The notes below the pieces were generated by a model. The model was not told the origin of the DNA. It made no database searches and saw nothing but the letters and a program-made list of their open reading frames with translations. From contig CM034539.1 in NCBI GenBank assembly GCA_020002185.1, forward strand, positions 372,001 through 436,000: DNA of 64,000 nucleotides, given 5' to 3'. Made by a program: the position numbers and the translations under genes. Below, one piece after another: positions 1-10,843 of the stretch (within the stretch, counting starts at the first letter, position 1; each line of letters opens with the position of its first letter). Source of the DNA: Paraescarpia echinospica (Eukaryota > Annelida > Polychaeta > Sabellida > Siboglinidae).

Positions 1-459
1 GATGTTTTATCTTGTCTAATGCAGTAGTACATTCAGTATTCACAAAACAAAAATGTCCCATGTCAAAATGATCCAAAAAAATTCACACATATCACTCCAA
101 AACGGTATTTTCAAGTGCATTCTTTGGGCGGACGGATCCTTAATGTGGTCTTACCCCAAATTTATGTCCTGCATGTTACAAATCTTCACGAAGGCTAGTC
201 TGATGTCAAGCTACACCCATAACTAGATTAGCCACAAAAGGGAATGTATGTTACCCTTTCATCTCCGTCACGTAATTTACACGAAAATTGTACGTATGTT
301 ATGGGAGTGAAAACTCATTCCCATTTGATGTTTTATCTTGTCTAATGCAGTAGTACATTCAGTATTCACAAAACTCACATGTCCCATGTCAAAGTGATCG
401 AAACAAAATTACGCATATCACTCCAAAACGGTATTTTCAAGTGCACTCTTTGGGCGGAC

Positions 460-465
460 GGATCC
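460..465. other. BamHI site of the monomer (monomer position 134-139), example
   Basis: GGATCC is present at this position in A, B, C, D, F, H, I, J and K units, and lost in E (TGATCC), G (TAATCC) and L (GGATCA). A BamHI digest should therefore give a 326-bp ladder with strong dimer bands, with positions set by E and G. Confidence 0.9.
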
Positions 466-569
466 TTAATGTGGTCTTACCCCAAACTGATGTCCTGCAT
501 GTTACAAATCTTCACGAAGGCTAGTCTGAATTCAAGCAACACCCATAAATAGATTAACGACAAAGGGGA

Positions 570-627
570 ACGTAAGTTACGCTTACATCTCCGTCACGTA
601 AGTTACAAGAAAATTGTATGTAAGTTA
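570..627 (+). repeat. triplicated ACGTAAGTTA core inside the monomer (example in B)
   Basis: ACGTAAGTTA occurs at 570-579 and 596-605, and with one change (ATGTAAGTTA) at 618-627, that is at steps of 26 and 22 bp. The first copy is followed by CGCTTAC, giving the dyad GTAAG-ttacg-CTTAC. Most units keep the second and third copies; B, F, H and K keep all three, while A, E, G and I read ATGTATGTTA in the first position. This short-period stretch (monomer position about 244-301) may be a relic of an older, shorter repeat. Confidence 0.75.
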
Positions 628-652
628 TGGGTGTGAAAACTCATTCCCATTT

Positions 653-978
653 GATGTTTTATCTTATCTAATGCAGTAGTACATTCAGTGTTCACAAAAC
701 ATACATGTTCCATGTGAAAATTATAGAAACAAAATCACGCATATCACTACAAAACGGTATTTTCAAGTGCATTCTTTGGGCGGACGGATCCTTAATGTGG
801 TCTTACTCCAAATTGATATCCTGCATGTTACAAATCTTCACGAAGGCTAGTCTGATATCAAGCAACAACCATAACAAGATTAACCACAAAGGGGAGTGTG
901 TGTTACCCTTTCATCTCCGTCACGTAAGTTACACGAAAATTGTACGTAAGTTATGGGTGTGAAAACTTATTCCCATTT
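653..978 (+). repeat. Monomer type C (reference copy)
   Basis: Diagnostic variants: cagtgttcac, aacatacatgttccatgtg, gaaaattatag or gaaaatgatag, cactacaaaac (other types have cactccaaaac), actccaaattgatatcc, GATATC at position 202-207, agcaacaaccataac and ggggagtgtgtgttaccc. It is the most distinctive common type and is easy to trace along the array. BamHI site intact. Confidence 0.9.
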
Positions 979-1304
979 GATGCTTTATCTTGTCTAAACC
1001 AGTAATATATTCAGTATTCACAAAAGAAACATGTCCTATGTCAAAGTGATCGAAAAGAAATTACACATATCACTCCAAAACGGTATTTTCAAGTATACTC
1101 TTTGGGCGGACGGATCCTTAATGTGGTCTTACCCCAAACTGATGTCCTGCATGTTACAAATCTTCACGAAGGCTAGTCTGATATCAAGCAACACCCATAA
1201 CTAGATTAACCACAAAAGGGAATGTATGTTACCCTTTCATCTCCGTCACGTAAGTTACACGAAAATTGTACGTAAGTTATGGGTGTGAAAACTCATTCCC
1301 ATTT
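979..1304 (+). repeat. Monomer type D (reference copy)
   Basis: Diagnostic variants: gatgctttatc at the start, ctaaaccagtaatatattc, catgtcctatgtc, gatcgaaaagaaattac, aagtatactc and ccccaaactg. It follows C almost without exception and precedes J, or E in the first seven-unit HOR. BamHI and EcoRV sites are present. Confidence 0.88.
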
Positions 1305-1630
1305 GATGTTTTATCTTGTCTAATGCAGAAGTACATTCAGTATTCACAAAAGAAACATGTCCCATGTCAAAGTGATCGAAGAACATTTACGCATATCACT
1401 CCAAAACGGTATTTTCAAGTGCACTCTTTGGGCGGAATGATCCTTAATGTGGTCTTACCTCAAATTGATGACCTGCATGTTACAAATATTTATGAAGGCT
1501 AGTCTGATGTCAAGCTACACCCATGACTAGATTAACCACAAATGGGAATGTATGTTACCCTTTCATCTCCGTCACGTAAGTTACACGAAAATTGTACGTA
1601 AGATATGGGTGTGAAAACTCATTCCCATTT
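1305..1630 (+). repeat. Monomer type E (reference copy)
   Basis: Diagnostic variants: gcagaagtac, gatcgaagaacatttacgc, ggcggaatgatcc (BamHI site lost: TGATCC), cctcaaattgatgacc, tttatgaagg, cacaaatggg and gtaagatatgggtgtg. It usually follows A and precedes F. A 78-codon reading frame (TTG start) spans most E units; it is incidental, see rejected items. Confidence 0.88.
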
Positions 1631-2282
1631 GATGTTTTATCTTGTCTAATGCAGTAGTACATTCAGTATTCACACAAAAAACATGTCCCATGTCAAAGTG
1701 ATCGAAACAAATTCACGCATATCACTCCAAAACGGTATTTCCAAGTGCATTCTTTGGGCGGACGGATCCTTAATGTGGTCTTACTCCAAATTGATATCCT
1801 GCATGTTACAAATCTTCACGAAGGCTAGTCTGATATCAAGCAACACCCATAAATAGATTAACCACAAAGGGGAACGTAAGTTACGCTTACATCTCCGTCA
1901 CGTAAGTTACAAGAACATTGTACGTAAGTTATGGGTGTGAAAACTCATTCCCATTTGATGTTTTATAATGTCTAATCCAGTAATACATTCAGTATTCACA
2001 AAAGAAACATGTCCCATGTCAAAGTGATTGAAAAAAAATTTCGCATATCTCTCCAAAACGGTATTTTCAAGTGCTCTCTTTGGGCGGAATGATCCTTAAT
2101 GTGGTCTTACCTCAAATTGATGACCTGCATGTTACAAATCTTCACGAAGGCTAGTCTGATATCAAGCAACACCCATCAATAGATTAACCACAAAGGGGAA
2201 CGTAAGTTACGCTTACATCTCCGTCACGTAAGTTACAAGAAAATTGTACGTAAATTATGGGTGTGAAAACTCATTCCAATTT

Positions 2283-2608
2283 GATGTTTTATCTTGTCTA
2301 ATGCAGTAGTACATTCAGTATTCACAAAACAAAAATGTCCCATGTCAAAATGATCCAAAAAAATTCACACATATCACTCCAAAACGGTATTTTCAAGTGC
2401 ATTCTTTGGGCGGACGGATCCTTAATGTGGTCTTACCCCAAATTTATGTCCTGCATGTTACAAATCTTCACGAAGGCTAGTCTGATGTCAAGCTACACCC
2501 ATAACTAGATTAGCCACAAAAGGGAATGTATGTTACCCTTTCATCTCCGTCACGTAATTTACACGAAAATTGTACGTATGTTATGGGAGTGAAAACTCAT
2601 TCCCATTT
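2283..2608 (+). repeat. Monomer type A (reference copy)
   Basis: Diagnostic variants: aaaacaaaaatgtccc, atgatccaaaaaaattcac, gtgcattc, ccccaaatttatgtcc, GATGTC at monomer position 202-207, attagccacaaaaggg, and in this copy the ending gtatgttatgggagtg. BamHI site intact. The gtatgttatgggagtg end usually precedes a B unit; A units ending in gtaagttatgggtgtg usually precede E. Confidence 0.88.
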
Positions 2609-4238
2609 GATGTTTTATCTTGTCTAATGCAGTAGTACATTCAGTATTCACAAAACTCACATGTCCCATGTCAAAGTGATCGAAACAAAATTACGCATAT
2701 CACTCCAAAACGGTATTTTCAAGTGCACTCTTTGGGCGGACGGATCCTTAATGTGGTCTTACACCAAACTGATGTCCTGCATATTACAAATCTTCACGAA
2801 GGCTAGTCTGAATTCAAGCAACACCCATAAATAGATTAACGACAAAGGGGAACGTAAGTTACGCTTACATCTCCGTCACGTAAGTTACAAGAAAATTGTA
2901 TGTAAGTTATGGGTGTGAAAACTCATTCCCATTTGATGTTTTATCTTATCTAATGCAGTAGTATATTCAGTGTTCACAAAACATACATGTTCCATGTGAA
3001 AATTATAGAAACAAAATCACGCATATCACTACAAAACGGTATTTTCAAGTGCATTCTTTGGGCGGACGGATCCTTAATGTGGTCTTACTCCAAATTGATA
3101 TCCTGCATGTTACAAATCTTAACGAAGGCTAGTCTGATATCAAGCAACAACCATAACAAGATTAACCACAAAGGGGAGTGTGTGTTACCCTTTCATCTCC
3201 GTCACGTAAGTTACACGAAAATTGTACGTAAGTTATGGGTGTGAAAACTTATTCCCATTTGATGCTTTATCTTGTCTAAACCAGTAATATATTCAGTATT
3301 CACAAAAGAAACATGTCCTATGTCAAAGTGATCGAAAAGAAATTACGCATATCACTCCAAAACGGTATTTTCAAGTATACTCTTTGGGCGGACGGATCCT
3401 TAATGTTGTCTTACCCCAAACTGATGTCCTGCATGTTACAAATCTTCACGAAGGCTAGTCTGATATCAAGCAACACCCATAACTAGATTAGGCACAAAAG
3501 GGAATGTATGTTACCCTTTCATCTCCGTCACGTAAGTTACACGAAAATTGTACGTAAGTTATGGGTGTGAAAACTCATTCCCATTTGATGTTTTATCTTG
3601 TCTAATGCAGAAATACATTCAGTATTCACAAAAGAAACATGTCCCATGTCAAAGTGATCGAAGAACATTTACGCATATCACTCCAAAACGGTATTTTCAA
3701 GTGCACTCTTTGGGCGGAATGATCCTTAATGTGGTCTTACCTCAAATTGATGACCTGCATGTTACAAATATTTATGAAGGCTAGTCTGATGTCAAGCTAC
3801 ACCCATAACTAGATTAACCACAAATGGGAATGTATGTTACCCTTTCATCTCCGTCACGTAAGTTACACGAAAATTGTACGTAAGATATGGGTGTGAAAAC
3901 TCATTCCCATTTGATGTTTTATCTTGTCTAATGCAGTAGTACATTCAGTATTCACACAAAAAACATGTCCCATGTCAAAGTGATCGAAACAAATTCACGC
4001 ATATCACTCCAAAACGGTATTTCCAAGTGCATTCTTTGGGCGGACGGATCCTTAATGTGGTCTTACTCCAAATTTATGTCCTGCATGTTACAAATCTTCA
4101 CGAAGGCTAGTCTGAATTCAAGCAACACCCATAAATAGATTAACCACAAAGGGGAACGTAAGTTACGCTTACATCTCCGTCACGTAAGTTACAAGAACAT
4201 TGTACGTAAGTTATGGGTGTGAAAACTCATTCCCATTT
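2283..4238 (+). repeat. HOR copy 2: A-B-C-D-E-F, G unit absent
   Basis: Units at 2283, 2609, 2935, 3261, 3587 and 3913 repeat the first six units of the preceding HOR at an offset of 2282 bp, with by eye roughly a dozen single-base differences over the first 1.6 kb. The sixth unit (3913) has an F head but an H tail (ccaaatttatgtcc, GAATTC), so this copy differs from copy 1 by an exchange inside the F unit. The expected G unit is replaced by an F unit at 4239. Confidence 0.9.
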
Positions 4239-7103
4239 GATGTTTTATCTTGTCTAATGCAGTAGTACATTCAGTATTCACACAAAAAACATGTCCCATG
4301 TCAAAGTGATCGAAACAAATTCACGCATATCACTCCAAAACGGTATTTCCAAGTGCATTCTTTGGGCGGACGGATCCTTAATGTGGTCTTACTCCAAATT
4401 GATATCCTGCATGTTACAAATCTTCACGAAGGCTAGTCTGATATCAAGCAACACCCATCAATAGATTAACCACAAAGGGGAACGTAAGTTACGCTTACAT
4501 CTCCGTCACGTAAGTTACAAGAAAATTGTACGTAAATTATGGGTGAAAAACACATTCCAATTTGATGTTTTATCTTGTCTAACGCAGTAGTACATTCAGT
4601 ATTCACAAAACAAACATGTCCCATGTCAAAGTGATCGAAAAAAATTCACACATATCACTCCAAAACGGTATTTTCAAGTGCATTCTTTGGACGGACGGAT
4701 CCTTAATGTGGTCTTACCCAAAATTTTTGTCCTGCATGTTACAAATCTTCACGAAGGGTAGTCTGAATTCAAGCAACACCCATAAATAGATTAACCACAA
4801 AGGGGAACGTAAGTTACGCTTACATCTCCGTCACGTAAGTTACAAGAAAATTGTACGTAAGTTATGGGTGTGAAAACTAATTCCCATTTGATGTTTTATC
4901 TTGTCTAATGCAGTAGTACATTCAGTGTTCACAAAACATACATGTTCCATGTGAAAATGATAAAACAAAATTCACGCATATCACTACAAAACGGTATTTT
5001 CAAGTGCATTCTTTGGGCGGACGGATCCTTAATGTGGTCTTACTCCAAATTGATATCCTGCCTGTTACAAATCTTCACGAAGGCTAGTCTGATATCAAGC
5101 AACAACCATAACTAGATTAACCACAAAGGGGAGTGTGTGTTACCCTTTCATCTCCGTCACGTAAGTTACACGAAAATTGTACGTAAGTTATGGGTGTGAA
5201 AACTCATTCCAATTTGATGTTTTATCTTGTCTAATGCAGTAGTACATTCAGTATTCACAAAAGAAACATGTCCCATGTCAAAGTGATCGAAGAAAATTTA
5301 CGCATATCACTCCAAAACGGTATTTTCAAGTGCACTCTTTGGGCGGACGGATCCTTAATGTGATCTTATCCCAAATTGATGACCTGCATGTTACAAATCT
5401 TCACGAAGGCTAGCTTGATGTCAAGCTACACCCATAACTAGATTAACCACAAAAGGGAATGTATGTTACCCTTTCATCTCCGTCACGTAAGTTACACGAA
5501 AATTGTACGTAAGTTATGGGTGTGAAAACTCATTCCAATTTGATGTTTTATCTTTTCTAATGCAGTAGTACATTCAGTATTCACAAAAGAAACATGTCCC
5601 ATGTCAAAGTGATCGAAGAAAATTTACGCATATCACTCCAAAACGGTATTTTCAAGTGCACTCTTTGGACGGACGGATCCTTAATGTGGTCTTATCCCAA
5701 ATTGATGACCTGCATGTTACAAATCTTCACGAAGGCTAGCCTGATGTCAAGCTACACCCATAACTTGATTAACCACAAAAGGGAATGTATGTTACCCTTT
5801 CATCTCCGTCACGTAAGTTACACGAAAATTGTACGTAAGTTATGGGTGTGAAAACTCATTCCAATTTGATGTTTTATCTTGTCTAATGCAGTAGTACATT
5901 CAGTATTCACAAAACAAAAATGTCCCATGTCAAAATGATCCAAAACAATTCACACATATCACTCCAAAACTGTATTTTCAAGTGCATTCTTTGGGCGGAC
6001 GGATCCTTAATGTGGTCTTACCCCAAATTTATGTCCTGCATGTTACAAATCTTCACGAAGGCTAGTCTGATGTCAAGCTACACCTATAACTAGATTAATC
6101 ACAAAGGGGAACGTTTGTTACGCTTAAATCTCCGTCACGTAAATTACACGAAAATTGTACGTAAGTTATAGGTGTGAAAATTCATTCCCATTTGATGTTT
6201 TATCTTGTCTAATCCAGTAATACATTCAATATTCACAAAAGAAACATGTCCCATGTCAAAGTGATCGATGAAAATTTACGCATATCACTCCAAAACGGTA
6301 TTTTCAAGTGCACTCTTTGGGCGGACGGATCCTTAATGTGGTCTTATCCCAAATTGATGTCCTGCATGTTACAAATATTTATGAAGGCTAGTCTGATGTC
6401 AAGCTACACCCATAACTAGATTAACCACAAATGGGAATGTATGTTACCCTTTCATCTCCGTCACGTAAGTTACACGAAAATTGTACGTAAGATATGGGTG
6501 TGAAAACTCATTCCCATTTGATGTTTTATCTTGTCTAATGCAGTAGTACATTCAGTATTCACACAAAAAACATGTCCCATGTCAAAGTGATCGAAACAAA
6601 TTCACGCATATCACTCCAAAACGGTATTTCCAAGTGCATTCTTTGGGCGGACGGATCCTTAATATGGTCTTACTCCAAATTGATATCCTGCATGTTACAA
6701 ATCTTCACGAAGGCTAGTCTGATATCAAGCAACACCCATCAATAGATTAACCACAAAGGGGAACGTAAGTTACGCTTACATCTCCGTCACGTAAGTTACA
6801 AGAAAATTGTACGTAAATTATGGGTGAAAAACACATTCCAATTTGATGTTTTATCTTGTCTAACGCAGTAGTACATTCAGTATTCACAAAACAAACATGT
6901 CCCATGTCAAAGTGATCGAAAAAAATTCACACATATCACTCCAAAACTGTATTTTCAAATGCATTCTTTGGACGGACGGATCCTTAATGTGGTCTTACCC
7001 AAAATTTTTGTCCTGCATGTTACAAATCTTCACGAAGGGTAGTCTGAATTCAAGCAACACCCATAAATAGATTAACCACAAAGGGGAACGTAAGTTACGC
7101 TTA
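4239..7103 (+). repeat. HOR variant F-H-C'-I-I-A'-J, then F-H cut by the gap
   Basis: Units at 4239 (F), 4564 (H), 4890 (C'), 5216 (I), 5542 (I), 5868 (A'), 6194 (J head with E-like tail), 6520 (F) and 6845 (H, partial). F-H recurs after 2281 bp, so this is a second seven-unit order. Both F units end in the 325-bp form gggtgaaaaacacattcc, and both H units carry gaagggtagtctg, confirming that they are HOR copies of each other. Confidence 0.85.
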
Positions 7104-8103
7104 NNNNNNNNNNNNNNNNNNNNNNNNNNNNNNNNNNNNNNNNNNNNNNNNNNNNNNNNNNNNNNNNNNNNNNNNNNNNNNNNNNNNNNNNNNNNNNNNN
7201 NNNNNNNNNNNNNNNNNNNNNNNNNNNNNNNNNNNNNNNNNNNNNNNNNNNNNNNNNNNNNNNNNNNNNNNNNNNNNNNNNNNNNNNNNNNNNNNNNNNN
7301 NNNNNNNNNNNNNNNNNNNNNNNNNNNNNNNNNNNNNNNNNNNNNNNNNNNNNNNNNNNNNNNNNNNNNNNNNNNNNNNNNNNNNNNNNNNNNNNNNNNN
7401 NNNNNNNNNNNNNNNNNNNNNNNNNNNNNNNNNNNNNNNNNNNNNNNNNNNNNNNNNNNNNNNNNNNNNNNNNNNNNNNNNNNNNNNNNNNNNNNNNNNN
7501 NNNNNNNNNNNNNNNNNNNNNNNNNNNNNNNNNNNNNNNNNNNNNNNNNNNNNNNNNNNNNNNNNNNNNNNNNNNNNNNNNNNNNNNNNNNNNNNNNNNN
7601 NNNNNNNNNNNNNNNNNNNNNNNNNNNNNNNNNNNNNNNNNNNNNNNNNNNNNNNNNNNNNNNNNNNNNNNNNNNNNNNNNNNNNNNNNNNNNNNNNNNN
7701 NNNNNNNNNNNNNNNNNNNNNNNNNNNNNNNNNNNNNNNNNNNNNNNNNNNNNNNNNNNNNNNNNNNNNNNNNNNNNNNNNNNNNNNNNNNNNNNNNNNN
7801 NNNNNNNNNNNNNNNNNNNNNNNNNNNNNNNNNNNNNNNNNNNNNNNNNNNNNNNNNNNNNNNNNNNNNNNNNNNNNNNNNNNNNNNNNNNNNNNNNNNN
7901 NNNNNNNNNNNNNNNNNNNNNNNNNNNNNNNNNNNNNNNNNNNNNNNNNNNNNNNNNNNNNNNNNNNNNNNNNNNNNNNNNNNNNNNNNNNNNNNNNNNN
8001 NNNNNNNNNNNNNNNNNNNNNNNNNNNNNNNNNNNNNNNNNNNNNNNNNNNNNNNNNNNNNNNNNNNNNNNNNNNNNNNNNNNNNNNNNNNNNNNNNNNN
8101 NNN
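7104..8103. other. assembly gap, exactly 1000 N, out of satellite register
   Basis: The gap is a run of exactly 1000 N. The left flank ends at monomer position 259 and the right flank resumes at position 195, so in-phase missing sequence would be 261 + 326n bp (for example 913 or 1239), not 1000. The value 1000 is most likely a scaffolding placeholder. Any open reading frame crossing it is an artefact. Confidence 0.98.
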
Positions 8104-8887
8104 CTAGTCTGATGTCTAGCTACACCCATAACTAGATTATCCACAAAAGGGAATGTATGTTACCCTTTCATCTCCGTCACGTAATTTACACGAAAATTGT
8201 ACGTATGTTATGGGAGTGAAAACTCATTCCCATTTGATGTTTTATCTTGTCTAATGCAGTAGTACATTCAGTATTCACAAAACATACATGTCCCATGTCA
8301 AAGTGATCGAAACAAAATGACGCATATCACTCCAAAACGGTATTTTCAAGTGCACTCTTTGGGCGGAATGATCCTTAATGTGGTCTTACCTCAAATTGAT
8401 GACCTGCATGTTACAAATCTTTACGAAGGCTAGTCTGATGTCAAGCTACATCCATAACTAGATTAACCACAAATGGGAATGTATGTTACCCTTTCATCTC
8501 CGTCACGTAAGTTACACGAAAATTGTACGTAAGTTATGGGTGTGAAAACTCATTCCCATTTGATGTTTTATCTTGTCTAATGCAGTAGTACATTCAGTAT
8601 TCACACAAAAAACATGTCCCATGTCAAAGTGATTGAAACAAATTCACGCATATCACTCCAAAACGGTATTTCCAAGTGCATTCTTTGGGCTGACGGATCC
8701 TTAATGTGGTCTTACTCCAAATTGATATCCTGCATGTTACAAATCTTCACGAAGGCTAGTCTGATATCAAGCAACACCCATCAATAGATTAACCACAAAG
8801 GGGAACGTAAGTTACGCTTACATCTCCGTCACGTAAGTTACAAGAAAATTGTACGTAAATTATGGGTGTGAAAACTCATTCCAATTT
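8104..8887 (+). repeat. A tail, K/E hybrid and F monomer after the gap
   Basis: 8104-8235 is the last 132 bp of an A unit (gtatgttatgggagtg end) with the odd variants gatgtctagc and agattatcc. The unit at 8236 has a K head (aacatacatgtccc, aaaatgacgc) and an E tail (ggaatgatcc without the BamHI site, cacaaatggg). The unit at 8562 is a standard F (acacaaaaaacatg, ggtatttcc). Confidence 0.85.
8562..8887 (+). repeat. Monomer type F (reference copy)
   Basis: Diagnostic variants: cacacaaaaaacatg, gaaacaaattcacgc, ggtatttccaagtgc, actccaaattgatatcc, GATATC, cccatcaatag, ggggaacgtaagttacgc and gtaaattatgg. BamHI site normally present and intact in this copy (ctgacggatcc). Many F units end in a length-variant junction with H (gggtgaaaaacacattcc, 325 bp). 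Confidence 0.88.
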
Positions 8888-10843
8888 GATGTTTTATCTT
8901 GTCTAATGCAGTAGTACATTCAGTATTCACAAAACAAAAATGTCCCATGTCAAAATGATCCAAAAAAATTCACACATATCACTCCAAAACTGTATTTTCA
9001 AGTGCATTCTTTGGGCGGACGGATCCTTAATGTGGTCTTACCCCAAATTTATGTCCTGCATGTTACAAATCTTCACGAAGGCTAGTCTGATGTCAAGCTA
9101 CACACATAACTAGATTAGCCACAAAAGGGAATGTGTGTTACCCTTTCATCTCCGTCACGTAATTTACACGAAAATTGTACGTATGTTATGGGAGTGAAAA
9201 CTCATTCCCATTTGATGTTTTATCTTGTCTAATGCAGTAGTACATTCAGTATTCACAAAACACACATGTCCCATGTCAAAGTGATCGAAACAAAATTACG
9301 CATATCACTCCAAAACGGTATTTTCAAGTGCACTCTTTGGGCGGACGGATCCTTAATGTGGTCTTACCCCAAACTGATGTGCTGCATGTTACAAATCTTC
9401 ACGAAGGCTAGTCAGAATTCAAGCAACACCCATAAATAGATTAACCACAAAGGGGAACGCAAGTTACGCTTACATCTCCGTCACGTAAGTTACAAGAAAA
9501 TTGTACGTAAGTTATGGGTGTGAAAACTCATTCCCATTTGATATTTTATCTTATCTAATGCAGTAGTACATTCAGTGTTCACAAAACATACATGTTCCAT
9601 GTGAAAATTATAGAAACAAAATCACGCATATCACTACAAAACGGTATTTTCAAGTGCATTCTTTGGGCGGACGGATCCTTAATGTGGTCTTACTCCAAAT
9701 TGATATCCTGCATGTTACAAATCTTCACGAAGGCTATACTGATATCAAGCAACAACCATAACTAGATTAACCACAAAGGGGAGTGTGTGTTACCCTTTCA
9801 TCTCTGTCACGTAAGTTACACGAAAATTGTACGTAAGTTATGGGTGTGAAAACTTATTCCCATTTGATGCTTTATCTTGTCTAAACCAGTAATATATTCA
9901 GTATTCACAAAAGAAACATGTCCTATGTCAAAGTGATCGAAAAGAAATTACACATATCACTCCAAAACGGTATTTTCAAGTATACTCTTTGGGCGGACGG
10001 ATCCTTAATGTGGTCTTACCCCAAACTGATGTCCTGCATGTTACAAATCTTCACGAAGGCTAGTCTGATATCAAGCAACACCCATAACTAGATTAATCAC
10101 AAAGGGGAACGTTTGTTACGCTTACATCTCCGTCACGTAAATTACACGAAAATTGTACGTAAGTTATAGGTGTGAAAATTCATTCCCATTTTATGTTTTA
10201 TCTTGTCTAATCCAGTAATACATTCAATATTCACAAAAGAAACATGTCCCATGTCAAAGTGATCGATGAAAATTTATGCATATCACTCCAAAACGGTATT
10301 TTCAAGTGCACTCTTTGGGCGGACGGATCCTTAATGTGGTCTTATCCCAAATTGATGTCCTGCATGTTACAAATCTTCAAGAAGGCTAGCCTGATGTCTA
10401 GCTACACCCATAACTAGATTAACCACAAAAGGGAATGTATGTTACCCTTTCATCTCCGTCACGTAAGTTACACGAAAATTGTACGTAAGTTATGGGTGTG
10501 AAAACTCATTCCCATTTGATGTTTTATCTTGTCTAATCCAGTAATACATTCAGTATTCACAAAAGAAACATGTCCCATGTCAAAGTGATTGAAAAAAAAT
10601 TTCGCATATCTCTCCAAAACGGTATTTTCAAGTGCTCTCTTTGGGCGGAATAATCCTTAATGTGGTCTTACCTCAAATTGATGACCTGCATGTTACAAAA
10701 CTTTATGAAGGCTAGTCTGATGTCAAGCTACACCCATAACTAGATTAACCACAAATGGGAATGTATGTTACCCTTTCATCTCCGTCACGTAAGTTACACG
10801 AAAATTGTACGTAAGTTATGGGTGTGAAAACTCATTCCCATTT
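8888..10843 (+). repeat. Six-monomer HOR A-B-C-D-J-G, copy 1 (1956 bp)
   Basis: Units at 8888 (A), 9214 (B), 9540 (C), 9866 (D), 10192 (J) and 10518 (G), each 326 bp. Compared with the seven-unit order at the window start, E and F are missing and J stands between D and G. The D unit ends with the tail gaacgtttgttacgc and ttataggtgtg, which precedes J nearly everywhere in this window. Confidence 0.92.
10518..10843 (+). repeat. Monomer type G (reference copy)
   Basis: Diagnostic variants: ctaatccagtaatac, gtgattg followed by an A/T tract, tcgcatatctctcc, gtgctctc, ggcggaataatcc (BamHI site lost), acaaaactttatgaagg and cacaaatggg. The A/T tract at monomer position 73-85 is the site of a recurrent microinversion. 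In the five-unit block G has tatctagtc, acacaactttatg and caagctccac. Confidence 0.88.

Larger units (their letters stand above)
327..652 (+). repeat. Monomer type B (reference copy)
   Basis: Diagnostic variants: aacaaaattacgc, gtgcactc, ccccaaactgatgtcc, GAATTC (EcoRI) at position 202-207, cccataaatag, and the tail ggggaacgtaagttacgc followed by gttacaagaaaattg. BamHI site at 460-465. It is followed by C in nearly every occurrence. Confidence 0.88.
1..2282 (+). repeat. HOR copy 1: seven monomers A-B-C-D-E-F-G, 2282 bp
   Basis: Seven distinguishable monomers starting at 1, 327, 653, 979, 1305, 1631 and 1957. The order restarts with A at 2283, and unit-for-unit identity with the next copy is far higher than between neighbouring monomers. 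The last unit (1957) is a hybrid: its head carries the G markers (tataatgtctaatcc, gattg plus an A tract, atatctctcc), while its tail is F-like (GATATC, cccatcaatag). Confidence 0.93.
1..7103 (+). repeat. 326-bp satellite array, segment 1 (22 monomers, last one cut by gap)
   Basis: Monomer starts (g of gatgttttat) fall at 1, 327, 653, 979, 1305, 1631, 1957, 2283, 2609, 2935, 3261, 3587, 3913, 4239, 4564, 4890, 5216, 5542, 5868, 6194, 6520 and 6845, so spacing is 326 bp except for two units of 325 bp. All units point the same way and no other sequence interrupts them. The last unit stops at monomer position 259 where the N run begins. Unit length, high A+T and a BamHI site in most units resemble the beet centromeric pBV satellite as I remember it; the family name is inference. 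Confidence 0.97.

Noticed and set aside
1..326. Possible 163-bp half-unit (ancient dimer) inside the monomer
   Set aside because: The two halves show no visible alignment beyond short motifs; only the ACGTAAGTTA stretch is internally repeated, at 22-26 bp.
705..962. 85-codon ATG reading frames in C, I and A units (also at 2987, 5594, 45448, 53642)
   Set aside because: Incidental open frames in a noncoding repeat; sister copies of the same unit type carry stops, and variants change residues freely. No recognisable domain.
1266..1502. Recurring 78-codon reading frame beginning 39 bp before E-type (and some other) monomers, near-identical at about twenty places
   Set aside because: It begins at TTG, lies wholly in the satellite unit, is broken in most units, and cannot extend because 326 is not a multiple of 3. 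Recurrence simply follows the repeat.
7101..8144. Long reading frames of 347-397 codons across the N runs at 7104-8103 and 52340-53339
   Set aside because: Nearly all codons are N; they are artefacts of translating gaps.
10518..10843. CENP-B-box-like sequence around ttcgcatatctctcc in G units
   Set aside because: The TTCG is present, but the required downstream A and CGGG are not; the match is chance.
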